Positions 45,578-58,351 of a DNA stretch of 64,000 nucleotides are shown here, one piece after another. The DNA is from Portulaca oleracea. Lineage: Eukaryota; Streptophyta; Magnoliopsida; Caryophyllales; Portulacaceae. Location: NCBI GenBank assembly GCA_029582165.1, contig CM055884.1:17626537-17690536 (forward strand). Direction: 5' to 3'. The position numbers were made by a program, and so were the translations under genes. Positions within the stretch are counted from its first letter, which is position 1; each line of letters starts with the position of its first letter. The notes below the pieces were generated by a model, which saw nothing but the letters and a program-made list of their open reading frames with translations, was not told the DNA's origin and ran no database searches.

Positions 45578-47294
45578 TCACCTTAAGACGTCGGGCACCA
45601 AGTCAGAACCATTCAACGCCCGGAGTAACAAGTCATGCATCCTCTCATGCATCTCAGAATGGTGGTGGTAAGAGTACACTCGCAAAATTACATCAACAAA
45701 CATTAGTGCTCTTTACAGTTTATCAAATGCCTTAGAAAAGTCATAGAAATGACGGACTACAGGAATGCACAAGACTTTCCTAGGCATAGTGAAAGAAGAC
45801 ATGACAAATGGATCCTCCCATTGACTCGCAAATGGAAATTGAGTATGCAAATCAACAGGAGGGGACAATACAACACATTCCTGATCATGCTCATGCAAAT
45901 ATTTGGATGCCAACAATGATTCACACTCAATATCCATGCAATTTTCATCAAACACAAATTTCAAATCACAACTTTCATCCAGATAATCATCATAATCAAC
46001 AAATGGTGATAAGGGAAAAATAGGGTTAGACCACTCATAACACTCCCAACATCACACACAGGCACAACTTCATCTTCATCAATATCAGACTCACTAAAAG
46101 AACTATCAAAAGACAAAGGTGCATAATTCAAAACAACATCAAACGTGAAAGTGGAAGGTTTCGGGTCATTACTCATTGTGAATGACTCATAAAGCATGTC
46201 ATCATCAAAAACATCATTGTCAACAACCAAGTTCAAACAATCACGATCAATCCCCAAATAACTAGGCTCATCATCACAAGAATGTACATCAATTGACTCA
46301 CATACAAGGGTAGCTAATGCCTCACTATTGGAATGATCTTCAATGAAAGTGAACAAATCGGTATCAAGCATACATTCAATCACAACAGATTCAAGTTCAC
46401 TCTCAACAAGATCATGCTCAATTTCATAACAAGCATCGTGGCATTCAATAGACTCAACTTTTTCTTCACATAAAAGCAGGGACAATGGTGTGGACAATGG
46501 TTCATCATCTAACATGTTTTCAACTAATTCTACATCATCACACATAAAATCATCATATGTTCCTCATGCTCACTAGGTGGGGCTAGAGCTAAGGAATCAC
46601 TAAGTAGTCCAAGGCATGGTTGGTCATAATAATCATCATCCTCATCATACACAAAAGAATTAACTTGCATTTCAGGACTCAAAGATAACGAATGATCTAC
46701 TTCAACATGGACATCAACCATTTGTGAAGAAGCAGTTTCTACCCTATGATTACTCTCATGGAAAAATTCACGCATATACTAAGTCATTGTCGCACATGAT
46801 TTTTCCATTTCCGCAATGGTAGCATTCAAACAAGAATCAAAACTATGGTACGACGAATCACAGAGGAAGCACACGGGATGAGACTCAACATCGGCACATT
46901 GGGGAAGATCATAACAATTTTCCACATAAACCCCACTATAAGATTAATCATCAACATATACGGGGTACTCACATGATTGTTCAATTTCGGTCCCGGAGGG
47001 TGGTGCATAAGGAGGTTGGAAGCTAGAACTAACACTTTGTTGCTCAAATTCATAAGAATCCCTAGACAACCATTCTATAAATTCCCAAGCAACATCTTCA
47101 CCTAAATTAGAAAACCCATAAAAATTGAAGAGATTATGAGTTTCATAATTTATACCCTCATAAACAATTCCCAACATATCCAATGTATCATAAAAGATAC
47201 CATATAGTTCACATTGAGCACGGTAATCATATAATCTAGCAAAATATTTCCAAAATGATTCATGCTCAAATTGGGGGAATCGGGGACTATCCAT
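45578..47294 (-). pseudogene. Acidic gag-like ORF, array unit A
   Basis: The start codon at 47294 opens MDSPRFPQFEHESFWKYFARL, a compact basic/aromatic N-terminal domain of about 90 residues (YDYRAQCELYGIFYDTLDML, VAWEFIEWLSRDSYEFE). Then come a Cys pair (LCASS-type), and a long acidic region with DDEPLSTPLSLLLCEEKVE, DDDMLYESFTM and SFSESDIDEDEVVPVCDVG. The end is FDKL...PDVLR with stop 45578-45580. Frameshifts or stops near 46945, 46530, 45961 and 45713 break it. The N-terminus resembles gag-like ORFs of plant non-autonomous gypsy elements (TR-GAG/LARD); I do not see a zinc knuckle or protease. The intact-looking counterpart is at 50358-52060. Confidence 0.7.
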
Positions 47295-47436
47295 AACTCT
47301 TTTTTTCTATTTTTCTATTTTTTCCCCTTTTTTTTCGATATTCAAATTTTTTTTGTGCTACATTTTTCTACCATAATCAAGAAAGTAATAAACTATATAC
47401 ACACAAACCAATAGCCTAATCTACCAAATAACGCCA

Positions 47437-47454
47437 TCCTCGGCAACGGCGCCA
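47437..47454 (-). other. Primer binding site beside LTR C
   Basis: TGGCGCCGTTGCCGAGGA on the minus strand, identical to the site beside LTR B. Confidence 0.88.
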
Positions 47455-47455
47455 T

Positions 47456-49290
47456 TGTTCGGTTGTAATTTTTGTGGTTTTTATGTAGGGTTGTCGGTCC
47501 ACAGGGATGGGTATTAGGCTTGATAAAGGTAATCGGTTTGTGTAGAGGGTTTTTCACAATGCGGAAAGCGGTAAATAATTAAGAAAAGCAATTAAACTAA
47601 TCTAAACATGGATTTAAAGAAAGCAATAAAGATGAAAGCAATTAAAAAGCTAGAAATAGGAAAGAAATAAAAAGAATGAAATTAAAGAAAGCAATTATAC
47701 TACTATTAATAATGAAATTGGGAACGAGAAATTATACCTTCGATGACTAATCTTCACTTGAATCCTTTACTCGAATTTTCTCCAGAACAAACAAGAAAAT
47801 TGTGAATTGCATTACTAAGAATCCTCAAATCCTCACTTTGAAGTAGGATTTGTGACTCTTAATCCTCCTCCTCACTAAAAGTTGGATTGGATGTTTTTGT
47901 GGCTAAAACTAATAAACCTTAAGAAATTTCACTTAAACAAACCTAGACAAAACCCTAATAATTGAAACCTAGACTCACAATATGACTAATGTTTGAACTG
48001 TGATAAGAAAGGAAATAAAAGTAAGACACCTAATACCAAGGCCACTAAACATTGAGAAAGAATGAACTCAGGAAAAACTGAGAAAACAACTCTAAAACCT
48101 AAACCTACTGACCGAATAAAACAGAACAACACCAAAACCTAACCTACTGACCGAATAAGAAAGAAGAAAACGGAGCATGAGAGAAAGATGGCCGAGACAG
48201 AGAGGCGAGCCACAGCAGAGCAAGAATCGAACCAAAGCAACGCAAATTCACCCAGAACATTACACAAAATCAAACCAAGAAGAACAATCCAATACCATTC
48301 GAATCTTACATCAAAACTGAACAACATCATTAACAAAACCAAAATCTCATAATCGATTGAAAGGGAAAGCGAAAATAGAGATTAAAAACTGGAAAATAAA
48401 GCATGAATTAAACCTAATCTAAATTCTAACCCTAAATGGAGGCTCTTGGGGTGTCACTCCCAAAATCAACCATTGATGAAGTCTCGAATCTGCTCCTTCA
48501 TCCTCTTTTATAGTAGACTTCCTCATCCCCTTCAAATCAGAGCCTTCGATCTTCAATCTTGGACGGTGCAGATGTATTTCGACAGTAATAGAGGTGGAGT
48601 GCGTCCAAGGTGCTGCGAATGTTCTTCCATTGTACGTCTTCGGTTACTCCTTCAACGAATCTGCAAAAAGAGACGAGAAAAAGAGTGAGAGATTAATATA
48701 ATCTCGTGATATTGCGAGATTTTGAGAAGAAGAGTGAGATGAAGAGATGAGAGAAGGAGATGAGATGAAGAAGAGAGATGGAGATGGGGGATGAGAATGG
48801 TGGTATGGTGTCGGTGGATGTGTTGCTGGGCGAAAAGAAAGAACCAGAGAGAAAGGCAGAAAAACGGGGAGGACGAAAGGAGTTGGGGGAAAAATGAAAA
48901 TGAGATATAATTAGGGTTTGGGGGGGGGGAAAGTTATTCGGCTAGGTAAGAGGGAGATATGGGGCGGGTTTCTGGGTTAAGGCGGGTTAGTAGGTGAAAG
49001 TTGGGCTGGGCTTAAGTTAGCTGGGCCGTATAAGAAAGAAATAGGAAGGGGAATTTGGGTTTGTTTTTGGATAGATTTAAGAATTAGGACTAGGTTTTAT
49101 TTTTATTTTCTAATTTGTATATTTTGTTTTATATTTAGCAATAATAATCAATATAAATAATAAACTAATATGAAATCTAATGAAAATACAAAATGAATAA
49201 AAACATAATAAAAACTACTAATATAATTATTAAAGACAAGCAAAAATACCCTATAAAAGAGAAGAATTCGGCTCGGAACGAGACCGAACA
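47456..49290 (-). repeat. LTR C (1835 bp)
   Basis: TGTTCGGTCTCG...ACCGAACA on the minus strand; collinear with LTR B over its whole length. It differs by scattered substitutions and small indels, including a G-run near 48921-48930. Confidence 0.9.
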
Positions 49291-50357
49291 CTACTCCATA
49301 CGCCTCATCGTTACGAAAATGAAGTGCTTAAGGGGTAATAGTGTCGCGCCGCTAATACCAACCCATTTAGGAAGACTAACTTTAAACTACAGTTTCCAAT
49401 TTAATTAATTTAATTAGCTTTCACTTTTTCAACAAGCTCGGAAATGATCTACTAAAGTCTCTCAATTTCAAGAAGAACGTGAAAGCATCAAGGATCTTTA
49501 TTAAGCATTTAATGAAGGGAATCTACATAAGTAAGTCATGACAATACTTGAACTAAGGACGATAATGCCCATACGGGTTGCTTTCAAGGAGATTAAGAAA
49601 AATCTTCAAAGCATTGACTACACTTTTTCTAAAAACAAAGCAAAAAGAAAAGAAAAACGAAAACAAAAGAGGTTCTTCACTCCCTTTCTTCTCCATTTTC
49701 ACACATAATTTGCGAGAAGGGTGTCACAAGTAAGGTAGAAAACCTAAGAAAAGCATATATACAAAACACTTATCACATAAAAGGCGATGGCGACCCGAGC
49801 CCACACGGCTCCAACAACAAGATAATTCCAACATTCACACTCAAGGGGTTCGCCATCCAAAAGGAAAAATCAAGCATGCAACATGGATCATCGATATATT
49901 CACAACCAAAGAGAGGGTAGAAGAAAGTTACCTCAAGGTCTTCAATAAAAGCAAACTCGATCCACGATCCAAAAGCAACAAGCATAAGGTTAGGATATAC
50001 AATTAAAGCTACCTAAATGCTTAGAACTTGGCATGCAAGATTAAAAGAAAAATAAAAATATATACAAGACACTACTAACTAAAGGACTAAAGAAAAACCA
50101 AAATAAGGATCTCACTCTTTTTTTTCTTTTCCTAGAATCCAAAAATCGGAATGCATACTACCCTCCCACTCCCACACAAAGAGGTTGTCATATCGTCAAA
50201 GGAAACAGAAATAGGTAAGCAAGGACCCTAAAATAAAAGAAAAAGAAACACAGAAAAAGAAAATAAAAGAAGAAAAGAAAACCAACTCACTAACTGTACA
50301 AGAAGGGTGAGGAAGGATATTACCTGGAAGGCTTCTTATCAAGAAATTCACTCCTTC
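49291..50357 (-). other. 3' noncoding region of array unit B, shortened
   Basis: Directly after LTR C the sequence matches 44270 onward (TCCATACGCCTCATCG against TCCATACACCTCTTCG), so about 700 bp, including the polypurine tract, is missing. A second gap removes the hairpin region. This unit could not prime plus-strand DNA normally. Confidence 0.65.
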
Positions 50358-52060
50358 TCACCTCAAGATATCGGGCACCAAGTCAGAACGATTCATCGCC
50401 CGGAGTAACAAGTCATGCATTCTCTCATGCATCTCAGAATGGTGTAGATAAGAGCATAATTCCAAAATTACATCAACAAACATTAGTGCTCTCAACAGTT
50501 TATCAAATGCCTTAGAAAAGTCAGTAAAATGATGGCATTCATGAATGTACACAACTTTCCAGGCAGGGTGAATGGAGACATGACAAATGATTCATCCCAC
50601 TGACTTGCAAATGGAAATTAAGTATGCAAATGAATGAGAGGGAACAATACAACACATTCCTGAATATGCTCATGCACAGACTTAGATGCAAACAATGATT
50701 CAAACTCAATATCTATGCAATTTTCATCAAACACTGATTCCAAATCACAACTTTCATCCAAATAATCATCATAATCATCAATGGGTGACAAGGAAAAAGC
50801 AGGGTTAGACCACATCATAACACTCCCAAAATCACAAACAGGCACATCTTCATCTTCATCAATATCAGACTCATTAGAAGAACTATCAACACAAGAAGAC
50901 AAAGGTGTATCATTCAAAACAAATCATAAGTGAAAGTGGAAGGCTCCGAGTCATAACCCATCGTGAATGACTCATAAAACATATCATCATCAAAAGCATC
51001 ATTGTCACAAACCAAGTTCAAACAATTAGGATCATTCCCCAAAGAATTATGCTCATCATCACAAGAATGCACGTAAATGGACTCACATGCAAGGGTAGCT
51101 ATTGCCTCACTAATGCAATGATCATCAATGAAAGTGAATAATTCACCTTCAAGCACACATTCAATCACAAAAGATTCAATTTCACTCTCATTAAGATCAT
51201 GCTCAATTGCATCACAAGCATCATGGTATTCAAATAACTCAACCTTTTCTTCACACAAAAGCATGGATATCGGTGTGGACAATGGTTCATCATCAAGCAT
51301 GTTTTCATCAAGTTCTTCATCATCACACACAAAATCATCATGTTCCTCATTCTCATTAGGTGCAGCTAGAGCTAAGGAATCACTAAGCATGCATGTAAAA
51401 CTAGGTCGATTATAATAGTCATCATCCTCATCATAATCATACACAGAAGAATCAACACGCATTTCAGGACTCAAAGATGACGAATGATCTACTTCAACAT
51501 TCGAATCAACCATTTGTGAACAAAAAGCTTCGACCCAAGTTTTAAACATGTGTTCAAATTTATCCGAGCATTCATTCATTGTCTCACGTATCTTATCTTG
51601 CAAACAAGAAGCAGAACTATGGCATGACGAATCACAAAATAAGCACGAAGGATGAGACTCAACAACATCACCTTGGGGAGGATCATAAGAGTTCTCTACA
51701 TAATCCCTACTACATGATTGATCATCAAAACACACGGGATATTCACATGATTGTTCAGGCAAGGTCTCAGAAGGTGGAGCATAACAAGGGGATTGGAAAG
51801 CTAGGGCTAACATTTTGTTTCTCAAATTCATAAGAATCCCTAGATAACCATTCAAGAAATTCCCACGCAACATCTTTATCTAAATTAAAAAACCCATAAA
51901 AATTGAAGAGATTACGAGTTTCATAATTTATACCCTCATTCACAATTCCCAACATATCTAATGTATCATAAAAGATACCATATAATTCACACTGAGCACG
52001 ATAATCAAGCAATCTAGCAAAATATCTCCAAACTATTTCATGCTCAAATTGGGGGAATTA
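50358..52060 (-). pseudogene. Acidic gag-like ORF, array unit B (best preserved)
   Basis: Frame 51873-50914 is open for 319 codons: YAPPSETLPEQSCEYPVCFDD, CLFCDSSCHSSASCLQDKI, then a stretch very rich in Asp and Glu (DYDEDDDYYNRP, CDDEELDENMLDDEPLS). It is preceded in another frame by 52012-51767 (ARLLDYRAQCELYGIFYDTL...SRDSYEFE) and followed by 50917-50618 and 50552-50358, ending VPDILR and a stop. So the ancestral protein was about 560 residues and has three frameshifts here. The upstream start is lost (GGGAATTAGGG replaces the MDSPRFP context). Function unknown; capsid-like by position only. Confidence 0.7.
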
Positions 52061-52204
52061 GGGACTATCCATACTTCTTTTTTTTCTATTTTTTCTGTTT
52101 TTTTTCGATATTCAACTTTTTTGACTACATTTTCTTGCTAGGATCTAGAAATCAATATACTATTTACACACAAACCAATAATCCTAATCTACCAAATAAC
52201 GCCA

Positions 52205-52222
52205 TCCCCGGCAATGACGCCA
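52205..52222 (-). other. Primer binding site beside LTR D
   Basis: Minus strand TGGCGTCATTGCCGGGGA; two or three changes from the LTR B and C sites. Confidence 0.8.
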
Positions 52223-52223
52223 T

Positions 52224-54056
52224 TGTTCGGTTGTAATTTTTGTGGTTTTTGATAGGTAAGGGTTGTCGGTCCACACGGATGGGTGTTAGGCTTGATAAGG
52301 GAATCGGTTTGTGTTTAAGGTTTTCTCAATTGCGGAAAGCAGTAAATTATGTAAATAAAGCTATTAAACTAATCTAGACATGGATTCTTAATAACAATCA
52401 AGAAAGCATGAAAAGATGATCTAAATCTAATCAACAAAAAGTAAATTTCTAACTACGAAAGCAATTAAAGCGAATAATGAAAACTGAAATTGGGAACAAG
52501 AAATTATACCTTCGAAGCATCTAGTCTTTCATCTTGAATCCTTCACTCGAACTTTCCCCCGAACAAACAAGAAAGTTGTGAATTGGATTACTAAGAATCC
52601 TCAAATCCTCACTTTGAAGTAGGATTTTACTCTTAATCCTCCTCCTCACTAAAAGTTGGATTGTTTTGTGGCTAAACTAATATTATACCCTAAACAGAAC
52701 CCTAAACTGACTCTAAACTTAAGAATGACTAACCCTAATACTCGAATAAAAACAAACAAAAAGGAAACTAGCTACTACCTATGCTACTGACCAAATTATA
52801 AAGAAAGAAGGGAAAGGAAAAGAAGAGGGCCTCTAGCCATCTACTGCTACTAACCAGAAAACAGGGGAGAAAAAGGAAAATAAGCGAAGAAAATAGAGAA
52901 AAGAAAAAAAAGAGGACCGAAGCCAAAAACCAAAACAGGGGCATAAAGAGAGACAGAGGATCGAGCAGAAACAGAGCATTCAACCAAATTCACACCACCT
53001 CAAATTCGAATACCAAAACTCAAATGCAAACAAAATCAAACCAAAAACCAAATATATTCAACCGAATACAAATTCAACCCAGAAAATTACACTAGCAATT
53101 CGAAAATCACATCATTTTCAAATGAAAACTCAGATTCGCAACACAACTATTCTCCAAAACGATTTAAATGAACAATGAAAACAAAATTCAAAAGAAAAAA
53201 GAATAAAAACATAAACCTAAAATCTAACCCTAAAATAAAAATCTAGATTACTGCTCGAAAAACTCTTCTTCCCCTTTTATTGTCGAGTTCGACCCTCCTT
53301 CAATCTCTGCCGTCGATTTTCTTCAATCTTGGACGGTTTGGATGCATGAATGGTGGTTGTGCTCGATTGTACTTCTTCTAATACTCAACCAAATCTGCAC
53401 AACGAGAAAGAGAGTGAGTGACTGAGAAAAACACGAGAAATTGAGAAGAAGAGATAAGAAGTGAGAAGAAGAGATGAGATGAAGAGGAGAAGAAAGAGAT
53501 GAAAGAGAAAAAGAGTTAGACGGTTATGGAGGGAAAGCTTTGGGGCTGTGTTTGATGCCCAAATGAAGAACTAGAGAGGAAGTGAGTAAATCTGGGAGAG
53601 ATAGGAAAGAATGAAAAGAAATGAGGGTGAAAATGAAGATGAAAATAGAAAATTAGGGTTTAGAAGAGCAATTATATTCGGCTGAGACAATTTAGAGGGG
53701 AAATAGGTCGGTAGGTTTAGGGCGGGTATTAGGGTAGATGGATTTCTGGGTAAAGGGGTTTGGATTTTGGGTAAGCGGGCTGTCGCTTGGGCCGAATAAG
53801 GGAAAGAATTGGGGTGAGGAAATTGGAGAATTTTGGCTGGTAATTAGGAATTAGTTTAGGTTTTTATTTTATTTTCTAATTTTTATATTTTTGTTTCATT
53901 TTTAGCAATAATAATAACTATAAATAATAAACTAACATAAAATCTAATAAAAATGCAAAATGAGTAAAAACATTATAAAACTACTAAAATAATTATTTAA
54001 GACAAGCCAAACACCTTATAAAAGATACTCAATTCGGCTTGGAACGAGACTGAACA
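52224..54056 (-). repeat. LTR D (1833 bp), right end of the array
   Basis: Minus strand TGTTCAGTCTCGTTCCAAGCCG...ACCGAACA. Same length and layout as LTRs B and C but visibly more diverged. It borders a Tat gag relic on its right. Confidence 0.9.
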
Positions 54057-55640
54057 ACTGCTCATGGAGGGTCGTTGCTCTAGCAGGTTTTCTGTGCTGC
54101 TTTTGGTACAGGGAGTGTCCCGGCCCTTATCATGTCTCCTATCTTATTTTTGAGGGACCAACACTTCTCAGTGTCATGACCTCTGTAACGGTGATAGCGA
54201 TAGAACTGATTGGGATCCCAATTCTTTCCTTTAATTTCCGGTTCACCACTCGATAAGGGCAACATAAGGATGCCCTTCTTAACCAGCCCGTCGAGAGTTT
54301 GAGCGTGTGTATGTCTCATACTTCGGCACGAAGGGTCCCTGACGTTGGATGGAATTAGTCTCAACAATTTTGGGAGGGTGGCTACGTGCACTAGTGGCCC
54401 TCCTGTTGGAGCTAGATTCTTTCCAACAGGATGTTGCAGCAACTTCATCATTGTTCATGGCCTCCAGCTAGACACAGATGTCCTTAAGGCAATCAAAGTC
54501 CTTAATGACATGATATCCCAAGTGATGGGACAAGCTGCTTTTGAGACCTTTCTTGAATGTAGTTAGTTGCAAGCATAGAGTTATCGTCTCATTGATGTGG
54601 GACAACATGATGTGCCATCTTTTAAATCAGTCCAGGAATGACTCGTCATCCCTTTATTTCATGGTCGTCAAGTCATCCATTGTGGTTTGTTCTGCTCGAT
54701 GCGACTGTAATGGTTGATGAAAGCGTTAAACAACTCGTTCCAATCTGCCTTGATTTGGGGTGATAGGGTATGATGCCATACTTTGGCTTCTCCATCTAGG
54801 GTGGATGGGAAAACTATAGAGTATAAGTCAACATCAATCATGTTGAGAGGTGCCAGTCGCATGAACTCCTCAATATAATGAGTAGGATATTCAGATTTCC
54901 TGAATTTAATGTTAGGCACCTCAAGCTTATCATCCACCTTCAGGACCGGGTGGACAGGTAAGGGCACATTTGTGCATTTGTCAGCAAAGGCCGGAACAGT
55001 TCTCATTATCTTGGTAAGACTCTCCAGTTTTTGTTCTAAGACATTGACAACAGGATTTTCAGTGACTTTGGGAACTTCTAAGATTGCATTGGACATCCTT
55101 TTGAATGACCCGAAGCCCCCTTACTCATCCTATGCAGGTATCTTGATGAGTTCGGGCTCTCATTCAGACCCATGGTCTTCTACTACATCATCATCTCCTT
55201 CAATGTTCAAGCCCAAGTTTTCATTGATCTTGGTGATGGCCTGTAGCATGCCATCCATCACCTGTTGTTGCTCATGGAACCTTTTCCCAATTTTCTGCTC
55301 TTGTTCGAGGGTGTTCGCAAAGACTAAGCCTTGCATCTTGGTATAAAGGTCCTCTAGCTACTTTGAAATGTTAGCTTCAGCGCCTTGGACGGTGATATCC
55401 ATAGTATGATTTCGAGCTCTAGCTTGGATGGTAGATGAGTTGTAGCTTAGATTTGAAACCAACTGTAGGTACGTAGATCTCTGATGTAGGCCCGGAGTTG
55501 ATCTCCTATCTTTCTTGTATGGAAATTTGTAAGTGAATCGATAATCAACTCTAACACTTTCTACCCAATGCATGCATGTCCTAAAAGACCTATATGGGAC
55601 CCCAACAGACTTGACGCCTATACGTTGACACAAGAGACTC
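54057..55640 (-). pseudogene. Second Tat-type gag relic
   Basis: Minus-strand pieces parallel 18923-17400: LYTKMQGLVFAN, EQEQKIGKRFHEQQQVMDGML, LESLTKIMRTVPAFADK, LEVPNIKFRKSEYPTHYIEEFMR cut into several frames, WNELFNAFINHYSR, LVKKGILMLPL, and a zinc knuckle YRYHRYRGHDTEKCW that keeps the final Cys lost in the other copy. It ends at KAAQKTC, next to LTR D. At least five frameshifts or stops. The copia relative at 55673 is inserted just upstream, in its leader. Confidence 0.85.
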
Positions 55641-55672
55641 ACCCACTTTTTGGGAGTGCATGACCTAACTTT

Positions 55673-57117
55673 TGTTGGGTTTTAGGTTATCTATTTGCTA
55701 AACAGATACAGTTTAATTGGCGAAAAATCATAACGATTATATACAATTAATCACCCAGGAAAACACAATTGCAGAAGCTTTAGTAATTATACCTTTATCG
55801 GTAATCCGGCTGATGCGGAGGTTGACCTTTGAGATTCCAATGCAGAAATCCTCTACTAAAAGTCCACGCAGCACTTCGGGAACTCGACTACTAGATCAAC
55901 CCGATCGAGACAAATCTCAATCTAAAGATGTATGTGTTTCGGTATAGGTGGTTGTTTCAGGAAACTAGGACTGCAAACTGAGAGAGAGAGGAACTTATGA
56001 AATCACCCTGGTATCTCTCTATGAGTCTGAAGTAATTCCCTCGATAAATCTCTCAGAGAGACTCCTATTTATAGGGTTCAGATGGCTTGGGGAAAGGGTT
56101 ATTAAAACCCTAATGGCCGACTTACTTAATGGCGCATTCTGAGGCCCAACACGGTCCGTGCTGAGGCAACACGGTCCATGTTGGCCTCCATAATGTCCTT
56201 TAAGTTGGCCTATTGTCACCACGGTCCGTGGCAGATCACCACGGTCTTTGTTAACACCAACACGGACCGTGTTGGATCAACACGGATCGTGTTGAGTCAA
56301 TTCGGTCCGTGTTGGAATGATTTCTCATAGAAATCTGTTCCCAACATTCCTAAATATAATATGATATTACTTAAGTTACATACATTATTCCAGGGCACTG
56401 ACTTGTGTGACACAGTAGGACCAAATAATATAGTTGTACTTAAACATATTTAATTACCGAATATAGAGGTCTCTAGCAAGACATATAATCACTATATTAT
56501 ATTGGTTTAAACTCTATGTATATCGAACATTGTCGGCACATTCCCAACAATCTCCCACTTGTCCCACAAGTGTTCGATTCCTTAAATTCCCTTGTCACTT
56601 ACTGTCTCAAGTTCGGATAAGGTAAGCTGAAGTCATCCTTATGTAAGACCCGAACGTTCCTCAATCTCCGAGTTAGACTCTGAGAAGTATATGATCAACT
56701 ATTGATTCATCTGAGCTCGGGCAAGCATTTTCAGTCCAATCTCATCGAGTGGCCAACGCGACAACTGTCCCTAATAGGAAGGACAATGTCATCTTGTTCA
56801 AGTACATATTCTCACATGATCCAACTGTAACCTAGACACTGCCTTTATAGCCTACTGTTATGAAAAACGTTTAACGCTCTCCAAAGTTACAACAGACCAT
56901 GTAGTCTATGTACTAAACTCAAGATTTAGAAATTTTGAGGAGTGAGAGCTCTTATGACATTCCCAACATAAAGAGCTCCCACTGCGGGTCAGTTCGATAG
57001 TCGTTGTTCTCAACAATACCCATGTGATTGATATATGATGTCATCACATCACTATGATTACAAACTTTGATCATCACCTCAATCCTACATGCTAATTGTG
57101 TTGATATTATCACTTTT
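55673..57117 (-). mobile_element. Truncated copia element (one LTR plus ~570 bp)
   Basis: LTR 55673-56549 matches 4364-5202, with the polypurine tract AAGTGGGAGAT beyond it. The following 56550-57117 matches 5203-5790 and stops abruptly at TTTTCCT, where unrelated sequence begins. The 5' LTR and the coding region are gone. Confidence 0.88.
56055..56315 (-). promoter_or_regulatory. Motif A dyads plus TATA box in the third copia LTR
   Basis: TATA is CTATAAATAG (56055-56064). Dyads from about 56148 to 56315 include CAACACGGTCCGTGCTG and CAACACGGACCGTGTTG. The T/A at the centre varies while the arms persist. The gap to the TATA box is about 84 bp. Confidence 0.72.
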
Positions 57118-58351
57118 CCTAACAATCACCTCAAAAGAGAAGCTAAGCATATGTTGTTTCAAAGTAACAGGTTTCTTAAACATTGTCTCCGTATTCTCCG
57201 CAGTACAGGCCCTCATATCTGTAGTCTCATCCAATCCTAGTTTCTATAGCTCGTCGCACACACAAAAATAAAAAACCCAAATCAAAGTCCTAATAGCTAA
57301 ACCAAATGGACACTTGCAAGACAAAATCCAATCAACGCAAGCAGTGACATTTCAACAAATTCAACAAAACTCACAGCAGTAATGTACCTTGTTGGGCCTT
57401 TTCCATGGTTGCCTTTCAAAATTGTCCTGAATTTCGTATCTTCTTGTGTTCATGGCAACATAAACCTTCACAGAAGTAGCAAATGTTACCATAAGCCAAA
57501 TACCAACACTCATAAGCAGAAAATTGGTGACCGATAAGCAATGACAATAACCTCATACTATATAACTCATAATATAGACCAAATAGTGACCTAAAGCATT
57601 AATCTCACCACTAAAAGAGTAAAAACGATTGGAAACTTTTTTTTTCTAGCTAGATAGTTAAAACTCATACTAATATTAAAAAAAAATAAAAAATTATAAT
57701 ACACATCCATTGATGACATATCTAATGGTAATAATTTCATACAACAAATCATTGTATATGTTGAAAAAATAATTTCCAAAGTGACAAATAATATGGAACA
57801 GATGGAGTATGTAGTTATTTTATTGACTATTTTTTTGATTGAATATTTTATTGACTATACTATGTAGATAAGAAAGCAATTAAAGCGAATATTATTACTT
57901 AGAGTCTTTATTTCACTCTTGAACAATCGTGTTGAATTTAAATAGGGTAACAACCTTTAGGCACTTCAACTTAGATTATGAATTCTCAAAATTTGTCAAA
58001 CAAATCATTAATCCAAGAAGGAAAGTATATCATATTAGACACTTGTATGAAGTCAAGTAACATGGCATAAAACAGAGAAGCATAAAATATTTGAGCCATA
58101 AGCCAAAGAAAGTTGGTGAACCAACGACATGCATGATTAGATTTAGTGTTCAATGAATTCCTTAATTGCAAAGTGGGATTACCTTGTAATAATATAGTTC
58201 TATCAATATATTCCAACAAACACCCCAAGAAAAAAAAAACCGAATTATTCGTGTGTAAGAGTGTGTTAGCTTTGGTATTTTGTCATGCTAAATCTGTAGC
58301 TGTAGATATACATGGATAAGTTTTGTTGTGCGGTAATTCTTTATTTCAAAC
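57118..58351. other. Unassigned sequence, possibly host gene intron/exon
   Basis: Not similar to any repeat in the window. A minus-strand open stretch at 58229-57986 (hydrophobic, FLWLMAQIFYASLFYAMLLDFI) and a candidate exon at 57388-57500 are noted, but neither is recognised. Confidence 0.4.
57388..57500 (-). other. Candidate coding exon, unknown protein
   Basis: The minus strand reads SVGIWLMVTFATSVKVYVAM, then NTRRYEIQDNFERQPWKRPNK, ending AACAAG|GTACAT, a good splice donor. The first half could be a membrane segment. I find no convincing acceptor and cannot name the family. Confidence 0.25.

Larger units (their letters stand above)
40060..54056 (-). mobile_element. Head-to-tail retroelement array: four LTRs, three internal regions
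   Basis: LTRs of one family lie at 40060-41046 (partial, chimeric), 41733-43564, 47456-49290 and 52224-54056, all on the minus strand. Internal segments with homologous gag-like code lie between them (41047-41732, 43565-47455, 49291-52223). Three LTRs have a TGGCGCC-type primer site on their left. Adjacent units share LTRs, as expected from unequal recombination between copies. The first two complete LTRs look about 95% alike by eye; the third is more diverged. No RT or integrase is present anywhere, so the family is non-autonomous. Confidence 0.85.

Noticed and set aside
57089..57271. Plus-strand 60-codon frame with signal-peptide-like start
   Set aside because: Spans the junction between the truncated copia element and flanking DNA, so it is a chance fusion.
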